Under the pieces are notes generated by a model. It was not told the DNA's origin, searched no databases, and saw only the letters and a list, made by a program, of their open reading frames with translations. 37,730 nucleotides of DNA, from the NCBI GenBank assembly GCA_012520615.1, contig JAAYNX010000041.1, positions 1-37,730 on the forward strand, in the 5' to 3' direction. Position numbers and translations under genes: made by a program. The stretch is from Clostridiaceae bacterium. Lineage in GTDB: Bacteria > Bacillota > Clostridia > DSM-8532. Shown one piece after another: positions 16,080 through 25,901 of this stretch (position 1 is its first letter; each line of letters begins with the position of its first letter).

Positions 16080-17351
16080 ATGCTGGGACTGGTGGCGTTA
16101 ATTATTGCATCTGATAAGGGCAGAAAGTTGACCCCATTATTGTCGAAATATACTTATGAGATATGCGGACAAGCCATGATATCCTATGCAATTGATGCGG
16201 GACTTGAAGCAGGTGCTCAGAGGCTTGTTGTTTTATCGGGCCAAGATTCCGACTTGATTAGAGAACTTATACCCAAAGATTCTGCATTCATACAGAATGA
16301 CGAAAAATCTGCGGATGAAAATATCATATACAAAATTCAGGATGCTTTTAAGAAAAACAAAAGTGAAACTATATTGATTTTGCCGGGTGAATACCCCCTT
16401 ATAAACGGAAGCACCCTCAAAGCTGCTTATGAATATCATTTAGGGAAAAATAATCAAGTAACAGTTCTTACAAATACAGAAGGTAGTCTCTCCGATATTT
16501 GCTTTATTAATACCGATTTGCTTCTATCTGAATTTTCTTCTCCTAAAGACATTACAACTGATTTTTGTATAAAGAATATAATCAAAAGACTCTACGCTGG
16601 TGGTCAAAAAGTCGATAGCTATTGTATTTCAAATTTTAGTGAACTGCTTTCGGTTAATGACAGTAGTCAACTGTCAGAGGCCGAGCGCATAATTTTAAAC
16701 CGCATCATTAAAAAGCATATGGATAATGGTGTCATCTTCCATTTGCCTGAAACCAGTATGATTGATAACAGGGTGAAAATAGGGAAAGATACTATAATTC
16801 ATCCTGGAACGATACTTGAGGGGAACACAATTATCGGCGAGAATTGTAATATAGGGCCATATTCACGGATTCAAGACAGTCTTGTTAAAGACGGAGTTCA
16901 TTTTATGAATTCGGTAATGATTCAGTCCCAGATTGGAAACAACACAACAGTGGGGCCTTTTGCTTACATAAGACCCGGTTCAAAAATCGGAGAAAATATT
17001 AAAATCGGTGATTTTGTTGAAATTAAGAATTCCAATATTGGAAATAATTCAAAAGTACCGCATCTTTCATATATAGGAGACGCAGATGTTGGGAAACATG
17101 TTAATGTAGGTTGCGGTGCCGTAGTTGTTAATTATAATGGCAAGGTTAAAAATAGAACATTGGTTGGTGACCATGCGTTTGTAGGATGTAATGTTAATCT
17201 TGTGTCACCAGTGGTTATAAATGATTATGCATATATTGCGGCCGGTTCAACCATAACGGACGAAGTGCCGGAATATGCACTGGCTATAGCCCGAAATCGC
17301 CAGACTATCATAGCGGATTGGGTAAAAAGAAAAGGATTAGATAGAAAATAA
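16080..17351 (+). CDS. glmU: GlmU-like protein: intact acetyltransferase, degenerate uridyltransferase
   Basis: 423 residues against about 456 for GlmU. The C-terminal left-handed beta-helix is complete, with the acetyltransferase residues in place: R298 (RPG), K316 (EIKNS), H328 and Y331 (PHLSYIGDA), N351 and K355 (NYNGK). This half makes GlcNAc-1-P from GlcN-1-P and acetyl-CoA. The N-terminal nucleotidyltransferase half is badly eroded: canonical AAGKGTRM is ASDKGRKL (9-16), the LPKVLH lysine region is LSKYTYE, the QLGTGHA uracil loop is gone, GDxPL is GEYPL (103-107), and the QGEYYLTD segment is absent. UTP transfer is therefore unlikely. Position between spoVG and prs identifies it as the glmU orthologue. 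RBS AGGAGG precedes ATG 16080. Confidence 0.85.
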   Translation: MLGLVALIIASDKGRKLTPLLSKYTYEICGQAMISYAIDAGLEAGAQRLVVLSGQDSDLIRELIPKDSAFIQNDEKSADENIIYKIQDAFKKNKSETILILPGEYPLINGSTLKAAYEYHLGKNNQVTVLTNTEGSLSDICFINTDLLLSEFSSPKDITTDFCIKNIIKRLYAGGQKVDSYCISNFSELLSVNDSSQLSEAERIILNRIIKKHMDNGVIFHLPETSMIDNRVKIGKDTIIHPGTILEGNTIIGENCNIGPYSRIQDSLVKDGVHFMNSVMIQSQIGNNTTVGPFAYIRPGSKIGENIKIGDFVEIKNSNIGNNSKVPHLSYIGDADVGKHVNVGCGAVVVNYNGKVKNRTLVGDHAFVGCNVNLVSPVVINDYAYIAAGSTITDEVPEYALAIARNRQTIIADWVKRKGLDRK

Positions 17352-17383
17352 TAATATAAACAAGTTGGAGGTTGTTAGTTCAT

Positions 17384-18346
17384 ATGAATCTTCATGGTAA
17401 GGACATTAAGATTTTCGCAGGAAATTCAAACAGGCAGCTCGCAGAAGAAATTGCATCAAAGGTAGGACTACCTCTGGGAGAAGCTATTGTTTCGAAGTTT
17501 TCCGACGGGGAGACAGCAATTAGTATCAATGAGGTAGTTAGAGGGTCGGATGTATTCATTATCCAATCCACCTGCACACCTGTAAATGACAATATCGTTG
17601 AGTTGCTAATTCTGGTTGACGCATTAAAGCGCGCTTCAGCAGGGCGAATTACTGCGGTTATTCCCTATTTTGGATACGCGCGTCAGGATCGTAAGGCCAA
17701 AGCCAGAGATCCTATTTCAGCTAAGCTTGTAGCAAACCTTATTACGGTATCAGGAGCAGACAGGGTTCTTACCATGGATCTTCATGCACCACAGCTTCAA
17801 GGCTTCTTTGATATTCCGGTGGATCATCTTTTGGGAACACCGATACTTGCACAGTACTTTTACAAAAAGTTTGCCGGTAATACAGACGATGTGGTTGTTG
17901 TTTCACCGGATGTCGGCAGTGTGGGAAGATCGAGAAAATTTGCCGAAAAACTTGATGTGCCACTGGCTATAATAGATAAAAGAAGGCCTAAAGCCAATGT
18001 TTGTGAGATAATGAATATTATTGGTGACGTAAAAGGCAAGCGGGCAATATTAGTAGATGACTTAATAGATACCGCCGGAACGGTTGTGAACGCAGCTAAT
18101 GCTATGGGGGATATGGGAGCAGTTGAAGTTTATGCATGCTGTACACATGGAGTTCTTTCAGGCCCGGCTATAGATAGAATCCGTACCTCGGCTATTAAGG
18201 AACTGGTAACATTAAACACCATTCCTCTGTCTACCGAAAAACGAATAAGTAAAATTACCACTCTTTCAGTTGGAGATGTCTTTGCAGAAGCTATCGAAAG
18301 AATATATGGTGATATATCTATCTCAACACTATTTACTCAACAGTAA
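17384..18346 (+). CDS. prs: Ribose-phosphate pyrophosphokinase (PRPP synthetase)
   Basis: A 320-residue class I PRPP synthase that transfers pyrophosphate from ATP to ribose-5-phosphate for nucleotide, histidine and tryptophan synthesis. Signatures: [16 protein letters not shown] at the N-terminus, [20 protein letters not shown] (ATP flexible loop), [18 protein letters not shown] (metal/pyrophosphate site) and the PRPP loop [12 protein letters not shown]. The frame could start at TTG 17372, but GGAGG (17367-17371) abuts it; ATG 17384 is chosen, spacing 12. It follows glmU by 32 nt, as in Bacillus. Confidence 0.96.
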   Translation: MNLHGKDIKIFAGNSNRQLAEEIASKVGLPLGEAIVSKFSDGETAISINEVVRGSDVFIIQSTCTPVNDNIVELLILVDALKRASAGRITAVIPYFGYARQDRKAKARDPISAKLVANLITVSGADRVLTMDLHAPQLQGFFDIPVDHLLGTPILAQYFYKKFAGNTDDVVVVSPDVGSVGRSRKFAEKLDVPLAIIDKRRPKANVCEIMNIIGDVKGKRAILVDDLIDTAGTVVNAANAMGDMGAVEVYACCTHGVLSGPAIDRIRTSAIKELVTLNTIPLSTEKRISKITTLSVGDVFAEAIERIYGDISISTLFTQQ

Positions 18347-18370
18347 CCAATAAAAAGTCTAGAGGTTAGT

Positions 18371-18931
18371 ATGTTTGTTTTTGCTGGATTGGGAAATATG
18401 GGAACAAAATATGAGCGAACCCGACATAATGTCGGGTTCGATACTATTGATTTTCTTGCCGCACAGTATAGAATCAATAATTTTAAGTTAAAACACAAAT
18501 CATTAATAGCAGACGGAATTATTCAGGGGCAGAAGACTCTTCTGGTAAAGCCACAAACCTATATGAATAATAGCGGAGAGGCTATACGCCAGATTATGGA
18601 TTACTATAAGGTGCCCTATGAAAATCTTGTAATTATTTATGATGATGTAGATTTAGATGTAGGACGTTTAAGAATCAGGGCTAAAGGTAGCTCTGGTACA
18701 CATAACGGAATGCGCTCCATATTAAATCATATAAAAACAGAGGACTTTCCGCGAATACGCATAGGAATAGGCAAAGCACCTGAACAAATGGATTTGGCTG
18801 ACTATGTATTGAGCCGTTTTTCGGACGAAGAGAGAAAACTAGTCAATACTGCCATTGAAAATGCAGCAAGGGCGGCAGTAACTATGATTTGCTCGTCAGT
18901 CGAGATAGCCATGAGCAGGTATAATAATTAG
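18371..18931 (+). CDS. pth: Peptidyl-tRNA hydrolase
   Basis: A 186-residue Pth that recycles peptidyl-tRNA released from stalled ribosomes. All catalytic positions are present: N9 (GLGNMG), H19 (TRHNVGFD), N67 (TYMNNSG), D92 (YDDVDLD) and N112 (GTHNGMRS). In Bacillus the orthologue (spoVC) follows the glmU-prs block, matching this context; a ctc/rplY gene is missing between prs and pth here. ATG 18371 follows GAGGT. Its 3' end is 2 nt from a REP-like hairpin. Confidence 0.96.
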   Translation: MFVFAGLGNMGTKYERTRHNVGFDTIDFLAAQYRINNFKLKHKSLIADGIIQGQKTLLVKPQTYMNNSGEAIRQIMDYYKVPYENLVIIYDDVDLDVGRLRIRAKGSSGTHNGMRSILNHIKTEDFPRIRIGIGKAPEQMDLADYVLSRFSDEERKLVNTAIENAARAAVTMICSSVEIAMSRYNN

Positions 18932-18933
18932 GA

Positions 18934-18970
18934 AGTTCCAGACACCACAACCGTCCCCTTGTCTGGAACT
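18934..18970. repeat. REP-like hairpin between pth and the GGDEF gene
   Basis: A perfect 11-bp inverted repeat, AGTTCCAGACA (18934-18944) and TGTCTGGAACT (18960-18970), encloses a 15-nt loop containing AACCGTCCCC. It overlaps the stop codon of the GGDEF gene by one base. There is no T-run. The CCGTCCCC-in-hairpin form resembles palindromic repeats seen scattered in other Clostridia and associated there with IS200-like transposases; that link is from memory, not shown here. Confidence 0.6.
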
Positions 18971-20511
18971 CAAAATGCGTTATAAACTCGGTAGCCGCCC
19001 CGGCCGGCCTGCTTAGCCGAATACATGGCAGCATCAGCCATTTTCTTAAGGCTGACGATATCGGTTGAATGATCAGGGTAAAGTGCGATTCCGGCGCTAA
19101 CCAAAACAGGCATCATTGCCGGACCTATCATACGAGGCTTGGCAAGAGTATCAATTAGTTTATCAAGAATCTTAACCGTCTCTTTTTTCCCTGCCTTTGG
19201 AACAAATACAATGAATTCATCACCGGAAATTCTGATCTTTACGGCTTCTTGCGGGAAAACATTTATCAGATCGTTAGAGAATGTTTTAAGCAATTCGTCC
19301 CCTGCATCATGTCCATATGAATCATTAATTGTCTTAAGATTATCAACATCTAGGAAAATTAAAGAGCCTTTATCTCCACAGGTCGAAATGGTTTGAGAAA
19401 TACGATCGGGGAAGGTGCGGCTACTTAGGCATCCTGTAAGCGGGTCCCGTTCTATTTCATTTCTGAGGCGTTCATTATCCTTTTTAAGATTGAAAAGGAT
19501 AAGCTGTGTTTTAGTAAATACTTGCTGCCGGCGGAGAGTTTCTTCTTCCAGCACCCGAGTTGTATCTTTGTACGCGGTTAGTGCCTCTATGAGCATTTCC
19601 TTGTTGTTGGTGATCTGACAAATATCAGCCATGGATAAGGAAACATTACGCTTTAACACGGGATAATCAAGTTTCATGGCAAAGTTATATGCGCTTAAAA
19701 TTGTTTGGAAGGCCGCGTCATAGGAATTATTCTCACAGTACAATTTACTAAGCTTCATACGGATTTGCACAAGATAATAACTATTGTTAGTTTCATTGGC
19801 AAGAGCAAGGGCTCTTAAATAATACTCTTTTGCTTCGGACAGGTTTTTTTGACTCGCACGGATTTCACCCATTATGTAATAACTTTCGCAAAGCATTTGA
19901 ACGTTTTTATTCATAATGGATTCTTGCATAGCCTTATTAGCAAAGGTTTCCGCTTCATCAACTCTATTCATAAGGTGAAGCGTATGTCCTAAATTCCTAT
20001 ATATTATGCATTTCGGAAATATTTCACTGTCGCTGTTTTCACATTTGCTAAGCAGTGAAAATAAATACTCCATAGCGGTTTCATGATCCCCCAACTCGGT
20101 GAGAATACTGCAGATATTATTGTAAACACGGCATTCTATATCGGGGTAATCTTTGGACTTTGAAATTTCCAGTGCTTCAAGCAGGTAGTCGAGACTTTTT
20201 GATATAACACCTAGATTGTAATATGCGATACCAAAGGAGTTTGCTGTTCGTGCAATACGAACCTTATCCTTATGTTTATTAGCAATGGAATAACATATAT
20301 CAAGATGTTTAATGGATTCTTCATTATTACAGTTTGCCATTAAAGATCGGGCTATGCGAAAATGGCTTTCATACATACCAATATCATATTGAAGTACCCT
20401 AGATAATTCCAAAGCATCTATAGCAAAGCTCATTTCTTTTCCTGTATATTGATTTGTATGACGGTCGCATTCATCTAAAAGCTCATCGACAATTGACCGT
20501 TGGTCTTTCAT
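18970..20511 (-). CDS. TPR-repeat diguanylate cyclase (GGDEF protein)
   Basis: A cytoplasmic protein of 513 residues with no membrane segments. The first ~310 residues are helical TPR repeats (for example ARTANSFGIAYYNLG, YIMGEIRASQKNLSEAKEYYLRAL). A short coiled linker leads to a GGDEF domain from DPLTGCLSS, with IFLDVDNLKTINDSYGHDAGD and the active-site loop SGDEF (429-433), a variant still found in active cyclases. No RxxD inhibitory site precedes it. It probably makes c-di-GMP from GTP in response to a partner bound by the TPRs. The start is uncertain: GTG 20538 and ATG 20523 are in frame, but only ATG 20511 has an RBS (GGTGA, 5 nt upstream). Confidence 0.8.
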   Translation of the reverse strand: MKDQRSIVDELLDECDRHTNQYTGKEMSFAIDALELSRVLQYDIGMYESHFRIARSLMANCNNEESIKHLDICYSIANKHKDKVRIARTANSFGIAYYNLGVISKSLDYLLEALEISKSKDYPDIECRVYNNICSILTELGDHETAMEYLFSLLSKCENSDSEIFPKCIIYRNLGHTLHLMNRVDEAETFANKAMQESIMNKNVQMLCESYYIMGEIRASQKNLSEAKEYYLRALALANETNNSYYLVQIRMKLSKLYCENNSYDAAFQTILSAYNFAMKLDYPVLKRNVSLSMADICQITNNKEMLIEALTAYKDTTRVLEEETLRRQQVFTKTQLILFNLKKDNERLRNEIERDPLTGCLSSRTFPDRISQTISTCGDKGSLIFLDVDNLKTINDSYGHDAGDELLKTFSNDLINVFPQEAVKIRISGDEFIVFVPKAGKKETVKILDKLIDTLAKPRMIGPAMMPVLVSAGIALYPDHSTDIVSLKKMADAAMYSAKQAGRGGYRVYNAF

Positions 20512-20655
20512 AGCTATCACCATACTTGTTGCTTTCACTATTATTGAATTTTAGGATGACTTAATAAAGAAGTTATACCGTACGTCAAGATGAAATAATT
20601 ATGATGTCGCTTTGAGTGTGGTTCGAAATCTTTAATTTCGACAATGAATGAAGTT

Positions 20656-20684
20656 ATTATACCACGAGCAAAATATAAAATAAA
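20656..20684 (-). promoter_or_regulatory. Extended -10 promoter for the GGDEF gene
   Basis: Minus strand TGGTATAAT (-10 at 20661-20656, perfect, with TG extension), 17 bp from a weak TTTATT (20684-20679). Confidence 0.5.
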
Positions 20685-20697
20685 GGTTTTATGGATA

Positions 20698-20721
20698 TAA
20701 TTATTCCAATTGGAATAATTA
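20698..20721. promoter_or_regulatory. 24-bp perfect palindrome, probable operator
   Basis: An uninterrupted palindrome with core TTATTCCAATTGGAATAA. It lies 13 bp upstream of the GGDEF -35 and 58 bp upstream of the guaB -35, in the middle of a divergent promoter region. The absence of a loop argues against a transcript hairpin and for a dimeric repressor or activator site. The binding protein is not identified. Confidence 0.6.
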
Positions 20722-20779
20722 AAATTCCCAAGAATTACAAAAGGTTTTACAATCCTTCGTTCCTAAATGGATTCTTAAA

Positions 20780-20808
20780 TTGATTTTTGATAGGGTATAA
20801 AGTATAAT
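20780..20808 (+). promoter_or_regulatory. Sigma-A promoter for guaB
   Basis: TTGATT (20780-20785), 17-bp spacer, perfect TATAAT (20803-20808). A second TATAAT (20812-20817) lies 9 bp on. The predicted leader is about 80 nt. Confidence 0.7.
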
Positions 20809-20862
20809 AGGTATAATAATTTTTTGGATTTACTAATTATGTATAATGTATACATGGGCTAA

Positions 20863-22353
<1,491 letters not shown>

Positions 22354-22471
22354 TTAGAGCTTATTGGCTTCATATGGAGTTTTAAAGCAGGCAGTTATCG
22401 GATAAATTCTTGTTATCAATATTGATTTTCTCCAGTATGATGTAGCAGGAATAAAATACTCAGGAGTAATG

Positions 22472-23302
22472 ATGAACGTAGGAATCCTTCTGCCTGTCGA
22501 AAAAAAGAGGTGGAGGCCTGTCACACTTAAAACATACCAAATTGAAGTTATTACCGGTCTTAATTTGGTGGTCTGTCTATTGCCCTGTACAGAAACCGGG
22601 GCAAGGTACCGCCCGAGTTATAGAAAAAGACTCAAGGCCAAGCTGGATAGGGTTTTTGAAGCGCAAAAGGCTTGGCCGGTTCTGGAGCATCCCGATATCG
22701 GTGGGTTTTATCAGGTTGATACGTCGGTTTTTGTAGAGTTATTGAAGGAATTAGCTTTGCAGCGATTCTACGAAATTTTAGGATTAATTAAGGGTGTAGG
22801 TCCCTTAATTAATAAGGAAATACTTGTCACGGGATCATCTGAATATCTTGAGCACGCTATTGAAATACTTATCACAAAAGTGAAAACAATTAATATACTG
22901 ATACCTAAAGGAGTAAGCGAACCGATTGAAGCTGAAAAAGCTTTTTTAGAAACAGGGATACCGGTTCATATTACAACAGATTACCAGGTGTTGAACCGAA
23001 CCGGTATATGGCTTAGATTTCCTGATGACAATGAAAACTTTGATGTGTTGCCCCAAAAGTTTAAAGGTACAATAGTAGATTTTGGAGCCATGAAGGTAAT
23101 TGATACAAAATCACAAAAGATTTTCAATATTGGCATAGAGTTCTCTGATAGCATTAAGAAAAGACTAGGGAAACACCTGTTATGTACTTGGAAAGAAGGA
23201 GTACTTGAAGGCTTTATGCTGCTTGTATGCTCAAACGCTTGGGATGTAAGCGATACAGAGGCATTTAGGCGGCTAGAAATGCGATTTGCGTTTCTTTCTT
23301 GA
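22472..23302 (+). CDS. Protein of unknown function between guaB and greA
   Basis: A soluble protein of 276 residues that I do not recognise. It has no signal peptide or membrane segment. Residues around 115-150 (KEILVTGSSEYLEHAIEI, then TKVKTINILIP) resemble one strand-loop-helix of a Rossmann-like fold, but without a usable GxGxxG. The C-terminal region is rich in short strands (GTIVDFGAMKVIDTKSQKIF). Codon use and GC match the neighbours. AGGAG at 22462-22466 fits the second ATG (22472) better than the first (22469). The stop codon overlaps the greA -35. It may be cotranscribed with guaB; function open. Confidence 0.75.
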   Translation: MNVGILLPVEKKRWRPVTLKTYQIEVITGLNLVVCLLPCTETGARYRPSYRKRLKAKLDRVFEAQKAWPVLEHPDIGGFYQVDTSVFVELLKELALQRFYEILGLIKGVGPLINKEILVTGSSEYLEHAIEILITKVKTINILIPKGVSEPIEAEKAFLETGIPVHITTDYQVLNRTGIWLRFPDDNENFDVLPQKFKGTIVDFGAMKVIDTKSQKIFNIGIEFSDSIKKRLGKHLLCTWKEGVLEGFMLLVCSNAWDVSDTEAFRRLEMRFAFLS

Positions 23303-23327
23303 CATCATAATAGGGGTACACTATAAT
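23299..23327 (+). promoter_or_regulatory. Full-consensus sigma-A promoter for greA
   Basis: TTGACA (23299-23304), exactly 17 bp, TATAAT (23322-23327): all twelve consensus bases are present. The -35 overlaps the stop codon of the upstream gene. Transcription would start near 23334, about 60 nt before greA. Confidence 0.85.
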
Positions 23328-23395
23328 GAATCGTAATGTTAAATAATGTATTGACGTTATATGGGGCAACGTAATACTAAAAAGGGGAGAAAAAA

Positions 23396-23872
23396 ATGAG
23401 TAAAAAAGAAGTCCTTCTTACTTATGAAGGTCTTAAAAAACTCGAAGAAGAGTTGGAGTTTTTAAAAGGTGAAAAGAGAAAAGAAATAGCTGATAGAATC
23501 AAACAGGCACTCGCTTTTGGAGATATTTCCGAAAACTCAGAATATGACGAAGCAAAAATTGAACAAGCGCAGAACGAGGTTCGTATCGCACAACTGGAAA
23601 TCATGCTTAAAAATGCATCCATTATAGACGAGGATGAAGTAGATACTAAAGTTGTTAGTTTAGGTGCAAAAGTAAAGATTCGCGATATTAAATCAAAAGA
23701 AGAATACGATTACCAAATTGTTGGTTCAGCTGAGGCTGATCCTGTTTCAAATCGGATATCAAATGAGTCTCCTGTCGGAAGTGCACTTTTAGGGCACAAA
23801 GCAGGTGAGTCGGTTGATGTAGAGGTACCCGGAGGCAAAATAAAATATAAGATACTTAGTATCTATAAGTAA
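23396..23872 (+). CDS. greA: Transcription elongation factor GreA
   Basis: A 158-residue GreA of normal length. It inserts a coiled coil into the RNA polymerase secondary channel and stimulates cleavage of backtracked RNA. The N-terminal coiled coil (about residues 8-75) contains [16 protein letters not shown], with the acidic tip residues that act in catalysis; the C-terminal FKBP-like domain has [32 protein letters not shown] precedes ATG 23396. It has a strong promoter of its own and is followed by lysS, a common pairing in Firmicutes. Confidence 0.97.
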   Translation: MSKKEVLLTYEGLKKLEEELEFLKGEKRKEIADRIKQALAFGDISENSEYDEAKIEQAQNEVRIAQLEIMLKNASIIDEDEVDTKVVSLGAKVKIRDIKSKEEYDYQIVGSAEADPVSNRISNESPVGSALLGHKAGESVDVEVPGGKIKYKILSIYK

Positions 23873-23877
23873 AGACC

Positions 23878-23906
23878 TTGTTTGTACCATTAATTTAGGA
23901 TATAAT
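23878..23906 (+). promoter_or_regulatory. Probable lysS promoter
   Basis: TTGTTT (23878-23883), 17-bp spacer, perfect TATAAT (23901-23906), just after the greA stop. The predicted start site (about 23913) is only about 10 nt before a terminator hairpin. Confidence 0.55.
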
Positions 23907-23922
23907 AATGTTTCGATACCAC

Positions 23923-23959
23923 AACAGTTTACATAATAATGTAAGCTGTTTTCTTTTTT
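23923..23959 (+). terminator. Terminator hairpin in front of lysS
   Basis: AACAG-T-TTACAT (23923-23934) pairs with ATGTAA-G-CTGTT (23939-23950), a 12-bp stem with one U-G pair and a 4-nt loop, followed by TTCTTTTTT. It can end greA transcripts; it also lies downstream of the lysS promoter. Confidence 0.8.
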
Positions 23960-23978
23960 AGTGTTTTTGGAGGTAAAA

Positions 23979-25478
23979 ATGTCTGAAATTATTGAAAATA
24001 ATAACGAACAGTTAGACTTGAATGAGATTCTGCAGGTTAGACGTAATAAGCTTTCTGAGCTTCAGACGTCAGGCAAGGACCCGTTTCATACTGTAAAATA
24101 TGATGTTACAGCTAGAACCGAAGAGATTCTTTCTAATTTTGAGGAATACGAGAATAAAGATGTTTCCATAGCGGGCAGGCTTATGAGTAAGCGCGGTATG
24201 GGCAAATCAAGTTTTTGCGATCTTCAAGACAGGGATGGCAGAATACAATTATATGTAAGAATAAATGACATTGGCGAGGAACAATACGAAAACTTTAAAA
24301 AGCTTGATATAGGCGATATAATCGGAGTTACCGGCCGTGTTTTCAAAACCCGCATGGGAGAAATATCAATTCATGTTGATACTTACACTCTTTTATCCAA
24401 ATCCTTGAGACCTCTTCCGGAGAAATTTCATGGACTTAAGGATCCAGATACCCGTTATCGTCAAAGGTATCTTGATTTAATCGTTAATCCAGATGTAAAA
24501 AAGACTTTTATTACACGAAGCCGAATAATTGCTGCAATCAGAAGATTTCTGGACAAAAGAGATTTTCTTGAGGTGGATACACCAATTTTAAATACAATTC
24601 CCGGTGGAGCTACCGCTAGGCCATTTATAACCCACCACAATACATTAGGTATTGATATGTATTTAAGAATAGCTCCTGAGCTATATTTAAAACGTCTGAT
24701 TGTCGGCGGGCTGGAGAGGGTTTATGAGCTTGGTCGCATGTTCCGTAACGAAGGAATGTCAATAAAACATAACCCCGAGTTCTCCATGATGGAGGTTTAT
24801 CAAGCATATACCGATTACCACGGTATGATGGAGTTGGCTGAAAGCCTGATTTCGTCTGTTGCTCAAGAGGTTCTTGGCACTATGAAGATAGAATACCAAA
24901 GTAAGGAAATAGATTTAACACCTCCTTGGACAAGACTTACCATGACTGAGGCTGTATTAAAATATGCCGGCGTAGATTTTGATGCTATAAAAACCGATGA
25001 AGAGGCAAAAAATGCGGCTAAGGCAAAGGGCATGAATATTGAGGGAAGCCCGGCTAAAGGTGAGATTCTGAGTATGATGTTTGAAGAATACGCCGAATCA
25101 AATCTAATTCAGCCTACCTTTATAATTGATTATCCCGTAGAGGTTTCCCCACTAACAAAACGCAAGCCTGATAGACCTGAATTAACAGAGAGATTTGAAC
25201 TGTTTATTACCGGGCGTGAGTTCGGCAATGCATATTCAGAGTTAAATGACCCACTTGACCAAAAGGAGCGCTTTTTAGACCAAGTTAGAAAAAGAGAGGC
25301 CGGGGATGAAGAAGCTAACATGATGGATGAGGATTTCGTGGTGGCATTGGAGCATGGGCTTCCGCCTACCGGTGGCATGGGTATAGGTATTGACAGGCTT
25401 GTTATGCTATTGACCGACTCATTTTCTATAAGAGATGTTTTATTATTCCCAACCATGAAGCCAAAGGATAAGGAATAA
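23979..25478 (+). CDS. lysS: Lysyl-tRNA synthetase (class II)
   Basis: A 499-residue class II LysRS. The N-terminal OB-fold anticodon-binding domain ([25 protein letters not shown]...) is followed by the catalytic core: motif 2 [23 protein letters not shown], and motif 3 [26 protein letters not shown]. Typical LysRS signatures RPFITHHN and [10 protein letters not shown] are present. An upstream in-frame ATG at 23961 overlaps the terminator tail; ATG 23979 has GGAGG 6-10 nt before it. No T-box leader is present; the short space to the promoter leaves no room for one. Confidence 0.97.
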   Translation: MSEIIENNNEQLDLNEILQVRRNKLSELQTSGKDPFHTVKYDVTARTEEILSNFEEYENKDVSIAGRLMSKRGMGKSSFCDLQDRDGRIQLYVRINDIGEEQYENFKKLDIGDIIGVTGRVFKTRMGEISIHVDTYTLLSKSLRPLPEKFHGLKDPDTRYRQRYLDLIVNPDVKKTFITRSRIIAAIRRFLDKRDFLEVDTPILNTIPGGATARPFITHHNTLGIDMYLRIAPELYLKRLIVGGLERVYELGRMFRNEGMSIKHNPEFSMMEVYQAYTDYHGMMELAESLISSVAQEVLGTMKIEYQSKEIDLTPPWTRLTMTEAVLKYAGVDFDAIKTDEEAKNAAKAKGMNIEGSPAKGEILSMMFEEYAESNLIQPTFIIDYPVEVSPLTKRKPDRPELTERFELFITGREFGNAYSELNDPLDQKERFLDQVRKREAGDEEANMMDEDFVVALEHGLPPTGGMGIGIDRLVMLLTDSFSIRDVLLFPTMKPKDKE

Positions 25479-25583
25479 GCGCTGATTTTAACATTCAAGT
25501 ACAGGTGAAAATTTAAAGAACACTATAATTTTTACAAAAAAACTGTTAAAATAATATGAACAATGGTTTTTGGAGGGTGTAAA

Positions 25584-25898
25584 ATGTTTGAGTTGAGTAC
25601 TGAGGGCAATGATGGTCAGAACTATATCATTGCGATTAAGGGTGAAATTGATATTTATTCGGCTCCTGAGTTTAAAGAAAGCCTCTCTCAATCCATTAAC
25701 GGTGTACAACAGGATATAGTCTTGGATTGCAGCGAACTGTCCTATATTGATAGTATGGGGCTGGGAATCTTAGTTGGTGCATTAAAGCGTGTCAGAGAAA
25801 AAGAACATAATATTATAATAAGAAACCCAAGAAGTACCGTACGCAAACTCTTTAAGATTACCGGTCTGGATAAGGCGTTTATTATTGAGGAGGTCTGA
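25584..25898 (+). CDS. STAS-domain anti-sigma factor antagonist (RsbV/SpoIIAA-like)
   Basis: A 104-residue single STAS domain. The phosphorylation loop is ELSYIDSMGLGIL, with S57 the expected target of an anti-sigma kinase; the preceding IVLDCS strand is standard. In such systems the unphosphorylated form binds the anti-sigma factor and frees the sigma factor. GGAGGG at 25572-25577 fixes ATG 25584 over an earlier in-frame ATG at 25563. It is the first gene of a four-gene cluster (25584-27576) and ends 3 nt before the next gene. It could be an RsbV or SpoIIAA relative; the sigma gene nearby favours RsbV. Confidence 0.88.
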   Translation: MFELSTEGNDGQNYIIAIKGEIDIYSAPEFKESLSQSINGVQQDIVLDCSELSYIDSMGLGILVGALKRVREKEHNIIIRNPRSTVRKLFKITGLDKAFIIEEV

Positions 25899-25901
25899 AT
25901 A

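Noticed and set aside
19139-19618. Two plus-strand open frames inside the GGDEF gene
   Set aside because: Antisense frames with Ser/Arg-rich composition typical of shadows; no RBS.
23907-23978. T-box leader controlling lysS
   Set aside because: The space is too short and there is no T-box consensus or specifier stem; only a simple terminator hairpin.
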